64,000 bases of DNA from Ricordea florida. Lineage: Eukaryota > Cnidaria > Anthozoa > Corallimorpharia > Ricordeidae. Position 1 is the stretch's first letter. Each line of letters starts with the position of its first letter. Below are positions 24,366 through 35,441 of the stretch, one piece after another. The DNA lies in assembly GCA_949710005.1 (NCBI GenBank), contig OX453274.1:13655859-13719858 (forward strand), in the 5' to 3' direction. Below the pieces are notes generated by a model, which saw only the letters and a list, made by a program, of their open reading frames with translations, ran no database searches and had not been told where the DNA came from. A program made the translations under genes and the position numbers.

Positions 24366-24689
24366 AGAAAGACCGAAAAAAGCTTTTAAAAGATCACTAA
24401 AAGAAATGCTACTCGATATCTTTGAAACTGAAGACTCCTATATTGATGTGGATACGATCATCGTGAAAATGAAAAATTTAATTCTCTAGTCTGCTATTTT
24501 CATTTTATTTGATTTCTAAAATTTCACTTTAATATTGTCCTTGAACTTAACTAGAATAGTATCTCTTTAATGTCAAATATATATACTTATATAACGTCTA
24601 ATTTCTTTGTATTTGTCTAGTTTGTTGTAAATTATGTAGCCTGGCCTTCCTCGACTAGCCTCGCTAACCGCAGGCCAGTCCCATTGTAT
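24349..24689 (+). mobile_element. LINE 3'-end fragment, first copy (341 bp)
   Basis: This stretch is identical by eye to 25212-25552 (offset 863). It begins inside the LINE ORF (LKERPKKAFKRSLKEML), passes the ORF stop, and stops within the 3' UTR at CCCATTGTAT, before the polyadenylation signal and GTT tail present in the second copy. It lacks both natural ends, so it is not a simple insertion. It is fused directly to the truncated kinase exon through an ATACCTCAAA overlap. Confidence 0.85.
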
Positions 24690-25018
24690 GTTATATACAT
24701 AGAAACAATATTTCGATTGTTTCTATTCCTTATCGGCATACAGCTTTAAATGAAATTCTAATACTCAATGATACTCGCAAAAGTTTGAATATTATTTGGT
24801 TATGTGTATTTTGGAAGGGCAAGAACGGGACAGAAAAAAAGCTATTTTTTTTAACGTAAACCAATTTCCAGCTTAATTTCAGATAAAATCATAGTGTTGC
24901 ATTATAAACCTTTTCTCTGCACTGAAGTCTGTTTAAACAATTCGAAGTGATTAGAAAAATTGAGCTCTTGCTGGCTAAGCGGTGCATGTACCTTATCGAA
25001 TTTTCGCAAAAATTAGTC

Positions 25019-25595
25019 CATTTGTAGTCTTATGTATGATGTAAATAAAAACACTGCTCCGGATAATATTTTGAAACTCTTCTCTCGAATTTCTACTGTT
25101 CATACTTACAACACACGTGCCTCAACTTCTGAACATTTTTATACCAAAGAATCTCGACTCAATGTCAAACGAAATGCTTTTTCACGTGTTGGGGTCAAAA
25201 TTTGGAATGGGATACCTCAAATTCTTAAAGAAAGACCGAAAAAAGCTTTTAAAAGATCACTAAAAGAAATGCTACTCGATATCTTTGAAACTGAAGACTC
25301 CTATATTGATGTGGATACGATCATCGTGAAAATGAAAAATTTAATTCTCTAGTCTGCTATTTTCATTTTATTTGATTTCTAAAATTTCACTTTAATATTG
25401 TCCTTGAACTTAACTAGAATAGTATCTCTTTAATGTCAAATATATATACTTATATAACGTCTAATTTCTTTGTATTTGTCTAGTTTGTTGTAAATTATGT
25501 AGCCTGGCCTTCCTCGACTAGCCTCGCTAACCGCAGGCCAGTCCCATTGTATCTTTTGTTATATTTTCAAATTTCAATAAAGTTGTTGTTGTTGT
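25019..25595 (+). mobile_element. LINE 3' end with ORF C-terminus, 3' UTR and (GTT)n tail
   Basis: The open frame to 25352 reads a typical non-LTR ORF2 C-terminus (YNTRASTSEHFYTKESRLNV, FSRVGVKIWNGIPQ). A 3' UTR of about 240 bp follows, with AATAAA at 25576 and a terminal GTTGTTGTTGTTGT. The 5' end is truncated near 25019, as is usual for such insertions. It occupies the place where the kinase catalytic exons of the receptor would be expected. Confidence 0.85.
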
Positions 25596-25692
25596 CTGCA
25601 ATTAGTCCAAATAAGATTTCACCAAAAAACAGTAGTACAGTTAAAACGGAATCAACAAATGAATACTGGACCATTACACATTCTTGTTGCAG

Positions 25693-25733
25693 TTGGAGTT
25701 ATGGTGTTGTTCTTTACGAGATACTTACTGTGG
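25693..25733 (+). CDS. R2 exon: kinase alpha-F start (WSYGVVLYEILTVG)
   Basis: This short 41-nt exon follows TTGTTGCAG and is followed by GTAAGT, phase 2 in and phase 1 out. It encodes the subdomain IX motif WSYGVVLYE, normally preceded by an aspartate and by the APE helix; the upstream exons carrying those are missing. Its splice sites look functional. Confidence 0.8.
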
Positions 25734-25849
25734 GTAAGTTACTTATTGCATTATTCACGGCTACAGATTCATGAACCACATTAATTAGTGAAGTCATTGT
25801 ATGAATATCTTCAGTATGTCTTTGTATTACCTTGTTACTCGCATTCTAG

Positions 25850-25946
25850 GTGGAACTCCGTACCCGGATATTCATGGTCGTCAAATTGCTAATAAACTTC
25901 AAGAGGGATACCGGATGCCAAAACCACAACACGTTGAGAGCAAACT
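25850..25946 (+). CDS. R2 exon: kinase alpha-F/G region
   Basis: It encodes GGTPYPDIHGRQIANKLQEG then YRMPKP, the subdomain X block shared by FGFR, Ret and Tie kinases. It runs from phase 1 to phase 2, and the split leucine codon (CT/G) is completed by the next exon. Confidence 0.85.
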
Positions 25947-26081
25947 GTGAGTGTTGAATCCCACTATTTATGAGAAATGAAGGGGGAGGCAAGCCGTCCT
26001 AACGTAGACAACAATAAAGGCAAATTTTAGCACAGTTATTAACCAGCTCGTCTTTCTTCTTTATCCTGTGTTTGTATTTAG

Positions 26082-26181
26082 GTATCAGGTAATGCTGCAA
26101 TGCTGGCAGGAAAGTCCAAGGAATCGGCCAACATTTGCCAAACTGAAAGAAACGATGAAAGAAATGGAAAAGAACCATAGG
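26082..26181 (+). CDS. R2 exon: end of kinase C-lobe
   Basis: It encodes YQVMLQCWQESPRNRPTFAK and LKETMKEMEKNHR, covering subdomain XI with the conserved arginine of RPTF. It has the same length and phase as the R1 exon at 15-114. Confidence 0.87.
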
Positions 26182-26703
26182 GTAGGAAATATTTACTCTG
26201 ACGAAATTACTTTTGTGTAACTTTTTCTCATTCTCCTCCTCAGTTGAAGTTACTTTCGTCACAGCCGAAGTCTATGACCAGAAGTTCTTAAAAGCTAGAG
26301 CATCCGGCCCATACGTTTACCGTATTATAAATATTTATATAGAGTGCACTGATATAGAGGGCCTAATGTTATTTATTTATATACATTTCATGTTTAGTTT
26401 TGTTACTTTTTGTCGTTCCTTAGTCCCAGATTTGAGAAACAACCAAATGGCTAGGTATCGTGGTCCATCGTGATTGGCCATTGTGTTGGTTGCAAGCTTC
26501 ATTTTCAGTTAAGCTTATACTCTAAACTGCTGGTTTGTGAGTTGCCATTGTCAATGTCGTACTTCTTCTACCTCTTCAAGTTCGAAAGACTTAAAACTTT
26601 GAACAATACCTTAGCATTCACTCAGTTATTAGTTGTACTTTATCCAAATAGTATATATATCGCTATTTTTCCCAACTGATACGATGTTCGTTATTTTTTT
26701 TAG

Positions 26704-26772
26704 ACTTGTGTGAACCTCAAACAGTACGACAACAGTCTGTACGCTAATGTCAAAGATTTAGCCGATGGATGA
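26704..26772 (+). CDS. R2 last coding exon
   Basis: After a T-rich tract and TAG, the exon encodes a tail with QYDNSLYANV and ends at TGA. The tail has two tyrosines spaced like adaptor docking sites. A polyadenylation signal follows two bases after the stop. Confidence 0.85.
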   Translation, partial: TCVNLKQYDNSLYANVKDLADG

Positions 26773-26774
26773 GC

Positions 26775-26780
26775 AATAAA
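26775..26780 (+). terminator. AATAAA polyadenylation signal of R2
   Basis: AATAAA lies immediately after the TGA stop (GAGCAATAAAC), giving a very short 3' UTR if used. The same signal follows R2' at 34453-34458. Confidence 0.6.
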
Positions 26781-27172
26781 CAAAAAAAATTGTAATCTTC
26801 TTTTTGGAAGAAGAGGTTAAACTTTAGGTAAAAGTTTGTACGTATGCAATTCTTGAAGGCGCGCTTTTGTTCAAATATCCCTGCTTCGTTAGCGATTATT
26901 TTTGTACCATATTAATATAACTAGGAGTTTCAATGTGAAAGTAAGTTCTGGCGTTGAACATGAAAGAGGATGTGAGAGGCAACACGCTTTGGTAAGTATA
27001 CGCGGGATGCCTTTTAAAGACGTCTTTGAAAAGTTCATGCCAATGTTGCTGTCCCAGCTGCATGGGCGTTTGTATGTTTCCCTCCCTGGCGTATAGAAGC
27101 AATCCTTTCCAGTCTATCAAAAGAGAGCTTACAAAGCCAAACAACGTAAATAAAGTACACAGGGAGCGATTT

Positions 27173-27184
27173 AATTTAGGGAGA
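27173..27184. other. 12-bp junction filler between duplication units
   Basis: The bases AATTTAGGGAGA sit between the right end of unit A homology (GGGAGCGATTT) and the left end of unit B (GACGCACAAGG). Neither flank of the pair accounts for them fully. Filler of this kind is usual at end-joined duplication junctions. Confidence 0.7.
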
Positions 27185-30100
27185 GACGCACAAGGCCATC
27201 TATTTCCAAGTAATTGTGCAGTGAAGGCAAACAGCTTTTCACGCAGAGCAGCAAAACTTGAGCTTGCAGAAAATAATGTTTAGAGTCTTCAATCAAGAAG
27301 AATTATTCCTAGGTAAAAAAGAGCCGGAAAGGAAAGAAAGCAAGCTCAAGGCTTTATTCAAGCCGCACAATCTTAAACGCGATTACATGGGTGGCAGAAA
27401 CAGATTTTTGGTCCTAATAAATGCCATTTATTTTCCTCATGCAGGTGTTCCTGAAGCAGCGGAACTGATTGACGTACCCAGTGAGGTGAAGGGTGATGAA
27501 TTAATCTTGAGATGGAGTGAACCACCAAACAGTGGAGAAGAGATAACACAATACACTGTTTACAAAAGAACCGTGAATGAAGCTGGTACAACAGGAGACT
27601 GGGAAGAAGTTGCTGTCATCAACGATCCTTCAGTTCGTGAATATACGATTCAGCTGAAGGAAGGCAATGAGTACGATATTGTAGTGACTGCAACAAACAT
27701 ATTTGGTGAAGGATTAAGGGAAGAAGGAAATATTAAAAGGATCATTAAAGTAGTAACTGGTACGTACTTTGTGAGTGAGACGTGTTTAAAAACTCTAATC
27801 TCAGTAAAGTGCTCAGTTCGTTTACCCTTCGTAAAATAAATCCCATGATTATTCTTCACATAGTGCTTATATGACGCTACAAAGAAAACACATTTTTAAT
27901 ACACACCATCAATTAACAATGAAGGGTGCACTCTGCACAATAAATAACTTACACAAAAAATTAAGCCATGTATTTTAAAATACAGCGGCCTGAAACGATG
28001 CAGAGATCAACGCTCAATTGATGATTAATTTGTAATTGTCTGCTTTAAGTTAACAGTCCAGGAAATATGACTTTGATGCATCTCAGTTGTATAAATAATA
28101 ATTCGGTGGGTTTTTCATTTTAACTTTGTTCATTTTTCAGGACTCGACAATACTCATCAGAAAAAAGAAACAGGTAAAATACAGAGCTATTTTATTGCAC
28201 AATAAGAACTGGATTATCGTTTCTTAAAGTTCCAGCAGAGGGGAAGATCTTTGGATTATACTTTATGACTTAAAGAATTGCTTAGATGTAGAACGGCGAT
28301 ATCTCACTATCAAGTTTCAAATTTGAAAACGTCGCAATTTCCATCTTGAAAATTTGTCAATTGCAAACAGTGCTTAACTAAGGCGGTAAAAGGATCGTTC
28401 GCCGTTCACGTTTGTGGGATTATGGCCACTCAATTGTCTACTAGTTCTCTCAAGACTTGAATCTGTGCACGCTCACACACGCGATAAATATGCACAGTAG
28501 GAATGCCTATGCAATACTAAGAAACCACCTTATTTAAACGGGTGTGCGTTTCAGATTCAACTTGTAAAGAAGAGATCACAAATCGTCACGCCGCTTATCC
28601 TGCTGTGATTGCATTTTTGCTGCTGGTTATCATTGTTCTCTGTGTAATACTTTGGAGACGTCGTAGGAGTCCAGGTAACACGAGTCAATACTTTAAGATA
28701 CCTCATCAACACCACTGTGGTGATATTCCAGATATTAAACTAGTTCATACTTAAAATTTTTGCTCCTTGTTCTACCCATTAGAAGTTTCTTAATATTATT
28801 TATAAAAGGTTTACATCAAAAAGCAGAACAATTGTGCTCTTTTTATATCGACCTCATTCTGTTTTTCATAATACTTCTGTCGCACCCTTCTATTCAACCT
28901 TCAGACTCGTTACAGTTGCCAAAGCTCAACATTCTTCATTATAGATGACATCATTTTCTTCATTATTATTTTGCTTATTTGCTATTTTTTCTTTTGAGTT
29001 AGTAAAGCTTAATAACCAGAATCCTAGGCACATTGAATCCTGCTGGGTATAGACAAACATTTTAAAAGGTCTGTGCAATAGAGTTGCTATTAAGAACGAA
29101 CACTGCAGATATTAACTACAAGATTAACTTGATAAATTGTCCAGGCTAATGTGCTTTTTGACTTTTTTCAGAGTTTAAAAGAGCAAATCGGTGAGGATGA
29201 ACTACGATTTTTGTTTACTCTGAAATTAGTAATTTAAAGTTAAGGTTGAATAAATGTACATTTCATGCCTTGCTATCGCGGCACATGGGCCAATGGAGAC
29301 AGGTTATTGCAATTATTTAACTTTCTGTGTTTTCTTCAAACAAAAGAACATGTTCACGATGCGGAGAGATTATACTTATGGTATGTCTTATACCGTGGCC
29401 TATTTCTTGCTCTATTGACGAATGTTTAGTTCATTAATCACTTAGTATCGACTTCTGCTTATTAAATACCATTATCTACTAAGGTAAATGATGATCATAT
29501 CACTCATGAGGAAAGTGTATAGTTCGATGGAAAAGGAATCAACGGCTTAGCTTTCCGTTTTCTTGATCATTTAATATCTTATAAGACTTAATAAGTCTTA
29601 TCGCGTAAGCTTGAACCTTAAAGAAATACATAAATAATCATTATTAAACCTTACAATCTGTAGAATTCCATGGCAGCAGAAGTTAGCATCCAGTCCCCAA
29701 GCCGTACACAGCCTGACAACTTTACTTACGAAACTCCAGAAAGCTCCGATTTCGTGTCACGTGACCCATCAACTAGAAGCTGGGAAATGAAGCGGCACCA
29801 AGTAGACATTATTAAAGTAATTGGTAAAGGCGCCTTCTCTCAAGTTGCCAAGGCAACAGCACGAGGCATAAGGGGGAATAAAGAAGAGATCACGGTAGCA
29901 GTAAAAATGTTAAAAGGTGAATAACTTTATCTCAGTGCCGGTAATTACAACGTAAAGTTGCAGATAGAATTGCTGAGCATGTGTATACTAAGTAACTCAA
30001 TGCATAATCATTTAAAGTTTCATTGTTGTTTACCTGTCTGAATTGTACAAAGCGCTCTTATTTTGATGACCAAGATATACAAGGTCTACCGTTTTGACCG

Positions 30101-32026
30101 AATAATTGGCAACAATTCTTAATGGCGAGTAAAGTGTTAACGCGTTTTTGTTGATCAGTGGATGCTCCTGAGTCAGACAGGAAGGACCTGTTGTCAGAAC
30201 TGGAACTGATGAAAAAACTGAAGCCTCTTCCTCATGTTATCAAGTTGATTGGATGCGTAACACAGTCTGGTAAGTTGACTCTGATGCTGCGTTAAAACAA
30301 ATAACATACATTATCATATGACCCGTCCTGCTCCGCTCACGCGATTCCATAGAAAACTATAGTAAAGGCTGACGTGTGTAGGGCCGGAGGGGTTAACGTG
30401 AGTCGGTCAGGAAATACCCTTCCGGCCTTAGTGCGTCTCTACGGCTTTCTTGCGAAATGAAAAAAAAAAACAATAAAGAAAACGGAAATGAGAAAATAAG
30501 TCACGTTTTTCGAGGATTTGCGAATTTCTTGTAAAAATAAGGGAAAAATTTTTATTGTAGGATGTTTTCTTTCACTTTTCCCGCGCGCGCCAGGCTATCG
30601 CTTTCTATTAAGAATGAAAACAAACGTTTGAAATTTGCAAAACCTAGTCAGTGGCCATATAAGGAAATGCTTATTCACTCCGGTAGCTAGGTCGGGACGG
30701 ACGGGAATATATTACATATTAGATTTTTAGCCTTCTGGTTGGCTCACTCAGTCTCGTTTAACAGCTCATAGACATCACTTAGACCTTATATGGGAAACAA
30801 TTACGCCAAGTGATGTCAAGCTGAAAGATCTGGCAAAAATGGGAAGAGAAATGCAAATGGAACACATTACTGACAACGACCAACGACGAAGAAAGCTATA
30901 ATTTTCGATAGAAAGTTATTTCGGGTTACGTATCTGAAATTTTCTCACAAATAAAGAAAGGAATTCTAACTCTTCGTGCATCGAAATGTCCGAAGCACTG
31001 ATAAACATTACACAACAAAAAGAACAATAAAGTCTACCTCTAAGATTCTCAAAACGGTTTCAAGTCCGTGTAGGAGTAGTTTTTCGGCGAAAGTGAGTGA
31101 ATAAATGAGCAAAGAAGAACTTGGGTCAAGCCTCATGCAAGAATTTTTACACATCGCTAAGGAAACTTTCCTTTCCTTCCTGACCAAGGGTACTTTAATA
31201 TTATCAATAGAAACTGTATCCAGTCTGTAATGGAGCACAATTAGCTTCACACATCCAGATCATAAATGCCATAATAGCAGTTACACCAAAACACTGGAAA
31301 CGTTCTGGTAGAAACTTTTCTTTGCTCTCAGGCTGTGTCACATCGTGATCAAAGTTTTCCGCAGACGTTTTGCAACGGCAAAGCCCAGGTACATAATCAA
31401 ACCTTATGCGCATTTTCAAAATTCCCCACCGCGGATTTAGCTCCTTCAGTTAGTTGGAGTTCAAATTAATTTTAAGTGACTGTAATCGCTGTGCTGTAAT
31501 GAGACTTGCTTCAAAATCTTTTTATTCAGCAAAATTTGCAAACGGCCGGTGTGATTTCTTACGGCCTTGTTGCTGTTTTTGTAGCATCTACTTCCGGTCG
31601 TTTTGTAAAATTAAAACAAAATTCAATGGAATTTAGCTCCATCATAAATGATCAAAACGTCTAGAATTGAATGAAATTTCATAAAACAATTATTCCACTC
31701 TCACCTGTTGTAAATGAGATTGGTGATAGCCAACTCGGCGCTACGCGCTACGTTGACTATTTACCACCATGAATGCAACGCGCGCTCATGGAGTAATTGT
31801 TAAATCAGTAATGCTTAATAAACAAACAGTAACTTATCATACCTCTAAATCAAAATTTGATAGTATTAAGTTTTGCGGCAAAACTTTCTCCTGATTAATC
31901 AAAAGGTCATGTTGCTTTCAGATCCATCGCTTGTTCTCATTGAGTATGTGCCTTACGGTGATCTGCTGGGCTACTTGAGGAAGAGTCGAGGGCTCAATGA
32001 CTTTGAAAGACAATACCTCAAAGACA

Positions 32027-32367
32027 ATACCTCAAATTCTTAAAGAAAGACCGAAAAAAGCTTTTAAAAGATCACTAAAAGAAATGCTACTCGATATCTT
32101 TGAAACTGAAGACTCCTATATTGATGTGGATACGATCATCGTGAAAATGAAAAATTTAATTCTCTAGTCTGCTATTTTCATTTTATTTGATTTCTAAAAT
32201 TTCACTTTAATATTGTCCTTGAACTTAACTAGAATAGTATCTCTTTAATGTCAAATATATATACTTATATAACGTCTAATTTCTTTGTATTTGTCTAGTT
32301 TGTTGTAAATTATGTAGCCTGGCCTTCCTCGACTAGCCTCGCTAACCGCAGGCCAGTCCCATTGTAT
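32027..32367 (+). mobile_element. LINE 3'-end fragment, copy in unit B
   Basis: This is the counterpart of 24349-24689, repeated at 32890-33230 within the same unit. It is fused to the truncated kinase exon exactly as in unit A. Confidence 0.85.
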
Positions 32368-32696
32368 GTTATATACATAGAAACAATATTTCGATTGTTT
32401 CTATTCCTTATCGGCATACAGCTTTAAATGAAATTCTAATACTCAATGATACTCGCAAAAGTTTGAATATTATTTGGTTATGTGTATTTTGGAAGGGCAA
32501 GAACGGGACAGAAAAAAAGCTATTTTTTTTAACGTAAACCAATTTCCAGCTTAATTTCAGATAAAATCATAGTGTTGCATTATAAACCTTTTCTCTGCAC
32601 TGAAGTCTGTTTAAACAATTCGAAGTGATTAGAAAAATTGAGCTCTTGCTGGCTAAGCGGTGCATGTACCTTATCGAATTTTCGCAAAAATTAGTC

Positions 32697-33273
32697 CATT
32701 TGTAGTCTTATGTATGATGTAAATAAAAACACTGCTCCGGATAATATTTTGAAACTCTTCTCTCGAATTTCTACTGTTCATACTTACAACACACGTGCCT
32801 CAACTTCTGAACATTTTTATACCAAAGAATCTCGACTCAATGTCAAACGAAATGCTTTTTCACGTGTTGGGGTCAAAATTTGGAATGGGATACCTCAAAT
32901 TCTTAAAGAAAGACCGAAAAAAGCTTTTAAAAGATCACTAAAAGAAATGCTACTCGATATCTTTGAAACTGAAGACTCCTATATTGATGTGGATACGATC
33001 ATCGTGAAAATGAAAAATTTAATTCTCTAGTCTGCTATTTTCATTTTATTTGATTTCTAAAATTTCACTTTAATATTGTCCTTGAACTTAACTAGAATAG
33101 TATCTCTTTAATGTCAAATATATATACTTATATAACGTCTAATTTCTTTGTATTTGTCTAGTTTGTTGTAAATTATGTAGCCTGGCCTTCCTCGACTAGC
33201 CTCGCTAACCGCAGGCCAGTCCCATTGTATCTTTTGTTATATTTTCAAATTTCAATAAAGTTGTTGTTGTTGT
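32697..33273 (+). mobile_element. LINE 3' end with (GTT)n tail, copy in unit B
   Basis: This is the counterpart of 25019-25595, with the same open C-terminal frame (32710-33030), 3' UTR and tail. Confidence 0.85.
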
Positions 33274-34452
33274 CTGCAATTAGTCCAAATAAGATTTCAC
33301 CAAAAAACAGTAGTACAGTTAAAACGGAATCAACAAATGAATACTGGACCATTACACATTCTTGTTGCAGTTGGAGTTATGGTGTTGTTCTTTACGAGAT
33401 ACTTACTGTGGGTAAGTTACTTATTGCATTATTCACGGCTACAGATTCATGAACCACATTAATTAGTGAAGTCATTGTATGAATATCTTCAGTATGTCTT
33501 TGTATTACCTTGTTACTCGCATTCTAGGTGGAACTCCGTACCCGGATATTCATGGTCGTCAAATTGCTAATAAACTTCAAGAGGGATACCGGATGCCAAA
33601 ACCACAACACGTTGAGAGCAAACTGTGAGTGTTGAATCCCACTATTTATGAGAAATGAAGGGGGAGGCAAGCCGTCCTAACGTAGACAACAATAAAGGCA
33701 AATTTTAGCACAGTTATTAACCAGCTCGTCTTTCTTCTTTATCCTGTGTTTGTATTTAGGTATCAGGTAATGCTGCAATGCTGGCAGGAAAGTCCAAGGA
33801 ATCGGCCAACATTTGCCAAACTGAAAGAAACGATGAAAGAAATGGAAAAGAACCATAGGGTAGGAAATATTTACTCTGACGAAATTACTTTTGTGTAACT
33901 TTTTCTCATTCTCCTCCTCAGTTGAAGTTACTTTCGTCACAGCCGAAGTCTATGACCAGAAGTTCTTAAAAGCTAGAGCATCCGGCCCATACGTTTACCG
34001 TATTATAAATATTTATATAGAGTGCACTGATATAGAGGGCCTAATGTTATTTATTTATATACATTTCATGTTTAGTTTTGTTACTTTTTGTCGTTCCTTA
34101 GTCCCAGATTTGAGAAACAACCAAATGGCTAGGTATCGTGGTCCATCGTGATTGGCCATTGTGTTGGTTGCAAGCTTCATTTTCAGTTAAGCTTATACTC
34201 TAAACTGCTGGTTTGTGAGTTGCCATTGTCAATGTCGTACTTCTTCTACCTCTTCAAGTTCGAAAGACTTAAAACTTTGAACAATACCTTAGCATTCACT
34301 CAGTTATTAGTTGTACTTTATCCAAATAGTATATATATCGCTATTTTTCCCAACTGATACGATGTTCGTTATTTTTTTTAGACTTGTGTGAACCTCAAAC
34401 AGTACGACAACAGTCTGTACGCTAATGTCAAAGATTTAGCCGATGGATGAGC

Positions 34453-34458
34453 AATAAA
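34453..34458 (+). terminator. AATAAA polyadenylation signal of R2'
   Basis: Same position relative to the TGA stop as in R2. Confidence 0.55.
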
Positions 34459-35026
34459 CAAAAAAAATTGTAATCTTCTTTTTGGAAGAAGAGGTTAAAC
34501 TTTAGGTAAAAGTTTGTACGTATGCAATTCTTGAAGGCGCGCTTTTGTTCAAATATCCCTGCTTCGTTAGCGATTATTTTTGTACCATATTAATATAACT
34601 AGGAGTTTCAATGTGAAAGTAAGTTCTGGCGTTGAACATGAAAGAGGATGTGAGAGGCAACACGCTTTGGTAAGTATACGCGGGATGCCTTTTAAAGACG
34701 TCTTTGAAAAGTTCATGCCAATGTTGCTGTCCCAGCTGCATGGGCGTTTGTATGTTTCCCTCCCTGGCGTATAGAAGCAATCCTTTCCAGTCTATCAAAA
34801 GAGAGCTTACAAAGCCAAACAACGTAAATAAAGTACACAGGGAGCGATTTTGTAATTTGGATATTTCTTTATGGAGGGAAACTTGTTGGGCTGTTCCCGT
34901 CCACGACTGGAATTGCCTTAAGCAACACACCGAATTATTTCTGAAATGAAATTTGTTAGTTTACTAAAATTGTTATGATCCCAGTTCATTTCACAAAGTC
35001 AGTAACTACAACAGTCTATTATATAG

Positions 35027-35437
35027 ATTTAGGCAAGCCTAAAAGCGGAGCTCCTCACACAGACCCTCACACATTGAAAATGCTGTCACTAAAGTTATTA
35101 AATACGCCTGGTGTACGCAAATATTTAAAGAAGATTTGATAGCTGAAATAAATCGTAAAAAAAAAACATCTAGCTCGCGACTCAACGGAAGAGCCATTGC
35201 GCGTAAAACAAAGCCTCGTTTCGGTTTAAGACCTTCTAAATATCCCGGATGACTATGGCCGCCATGTTGGGGCAACGTAGTCGTCGTCGCTAGGCGCACG
35301 CGCCCGCGTGCCATGCCGCTAGCAACAATGACCATGAAAACTCAAACGCATGGTTTTCTCAATTTCTATCCTCGCACGGTAGTTATGGGGCTCCGCTCTG
35401 CGGCTCTTCGAGCCGCTGTGGAGCTCCGCCATATTAA
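35027..35437. mobile_element. Hairpin-ended non-autonomous element, copy 1
   Basis: The left end reads GATTTAGGCAAGCCTAAAAG then CGGAGCTCC. The right end is GGGGCTCCGCTCTGCGGCTC, TTC, GAGCCGC, then GGAGCTCCGC, which folds into a GC-rich hairpin. The internal part includes ATGGCCGCCATGTTGGGGCA and ATGCCGCTAGCAACAATGAC. The next copy with the same two ends follows after a few bases. There is no coding capacity; the class is uncertain. Confidence 0.6.
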
Positions 35438-35441
35438 ATAG

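Larger units (their letters stand above)
5297..26772 (+). pseudogene. R2 locus: Ig/FN3 receptor tyrosine kinase lacking its catalytic core
   Basis: The exons read in order: signal peptide (5297-5372), three Ig exons, two FN3 exons, a microexon, a transmembrane exon, two juxtamembrane exons, kinase N-lobe exons (21986-22238, 22481-22591, 24244 on) and kinase C-terminal exons (25693-25733, 25850-25946, 26082-26181, 26704-26772). Extracellular exons are all phase 1-1, as usual for shuffled Ig and FN3 modules. An active form would be a type I membrane receptor binding an extracellular ligand and phosphorylating tyrosines. The segment carrying the catalytic loop, DFG and APE is absent and LINE fragments sit in the gap. 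The signal-peptide exon contains a stop. I call it a pseudogene; a truncated decoy receptor is the alternative. The kinase resembles the FGFR/VEGFR/Tie group, but subfamily placement is uncertain. Confidence 0.7.
19507..27184 (+). repeat. Tandem duplication unit A (7678 bp)
   Basis: Positions 19507-27172 correspond to 27185-34850 at a constant offset of 7678. They share every exon, intron, LINE fragment and homopolymer I compared. I noticed one substitution (T at 23826, A at 31504). The 12 bases 27173-27184 at the junction have no counterpart at the right end of unit B, so they are junction filler. The unit spans the end of R2 intron 5 to about 400 bp past the stop codon. Confidence 0.95.
27445..34450 (+). 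pseudogene. R2' : headless copy of the receptor kinase 3' half
   Basis: Exons, each 7678 bp downstream of the R2 set, are FN3-2 (27445-27759), microexon (28141-28173), transmembrane (28555-28674), juxtamembrane (29172-29190, 29347-29380), N-lobe (29664-29916, 30159-30269, 31922-32043) and C-lobe (33371-33411, 33528-33624, 33760-33859, 34382-34450). It has no signal peptide, Ig domains or FN3-1, and shares the missing catalytic core and LINE-derived stop at 32041-32043. It could be expressed only by splicing from R2 upstream exons, whose phase-1 donors are compatible. Otherwise it is inert. Confidence 0.8.
27185..34850 (+). repeat. Tandem duplication unit B
   Basis: This is the second copy of 19507-27172. 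It holds all exons from FN3-2 to the stop and ends at GGGAGCGATTT (34840-34850), after which the sequence diverges (TGTAATTTGG). Near identity over 7.67 kb, introns included, means a very recent event, a gene-converted pair, or an assembly duplication of two haplotypes. Confidence 0.95.
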
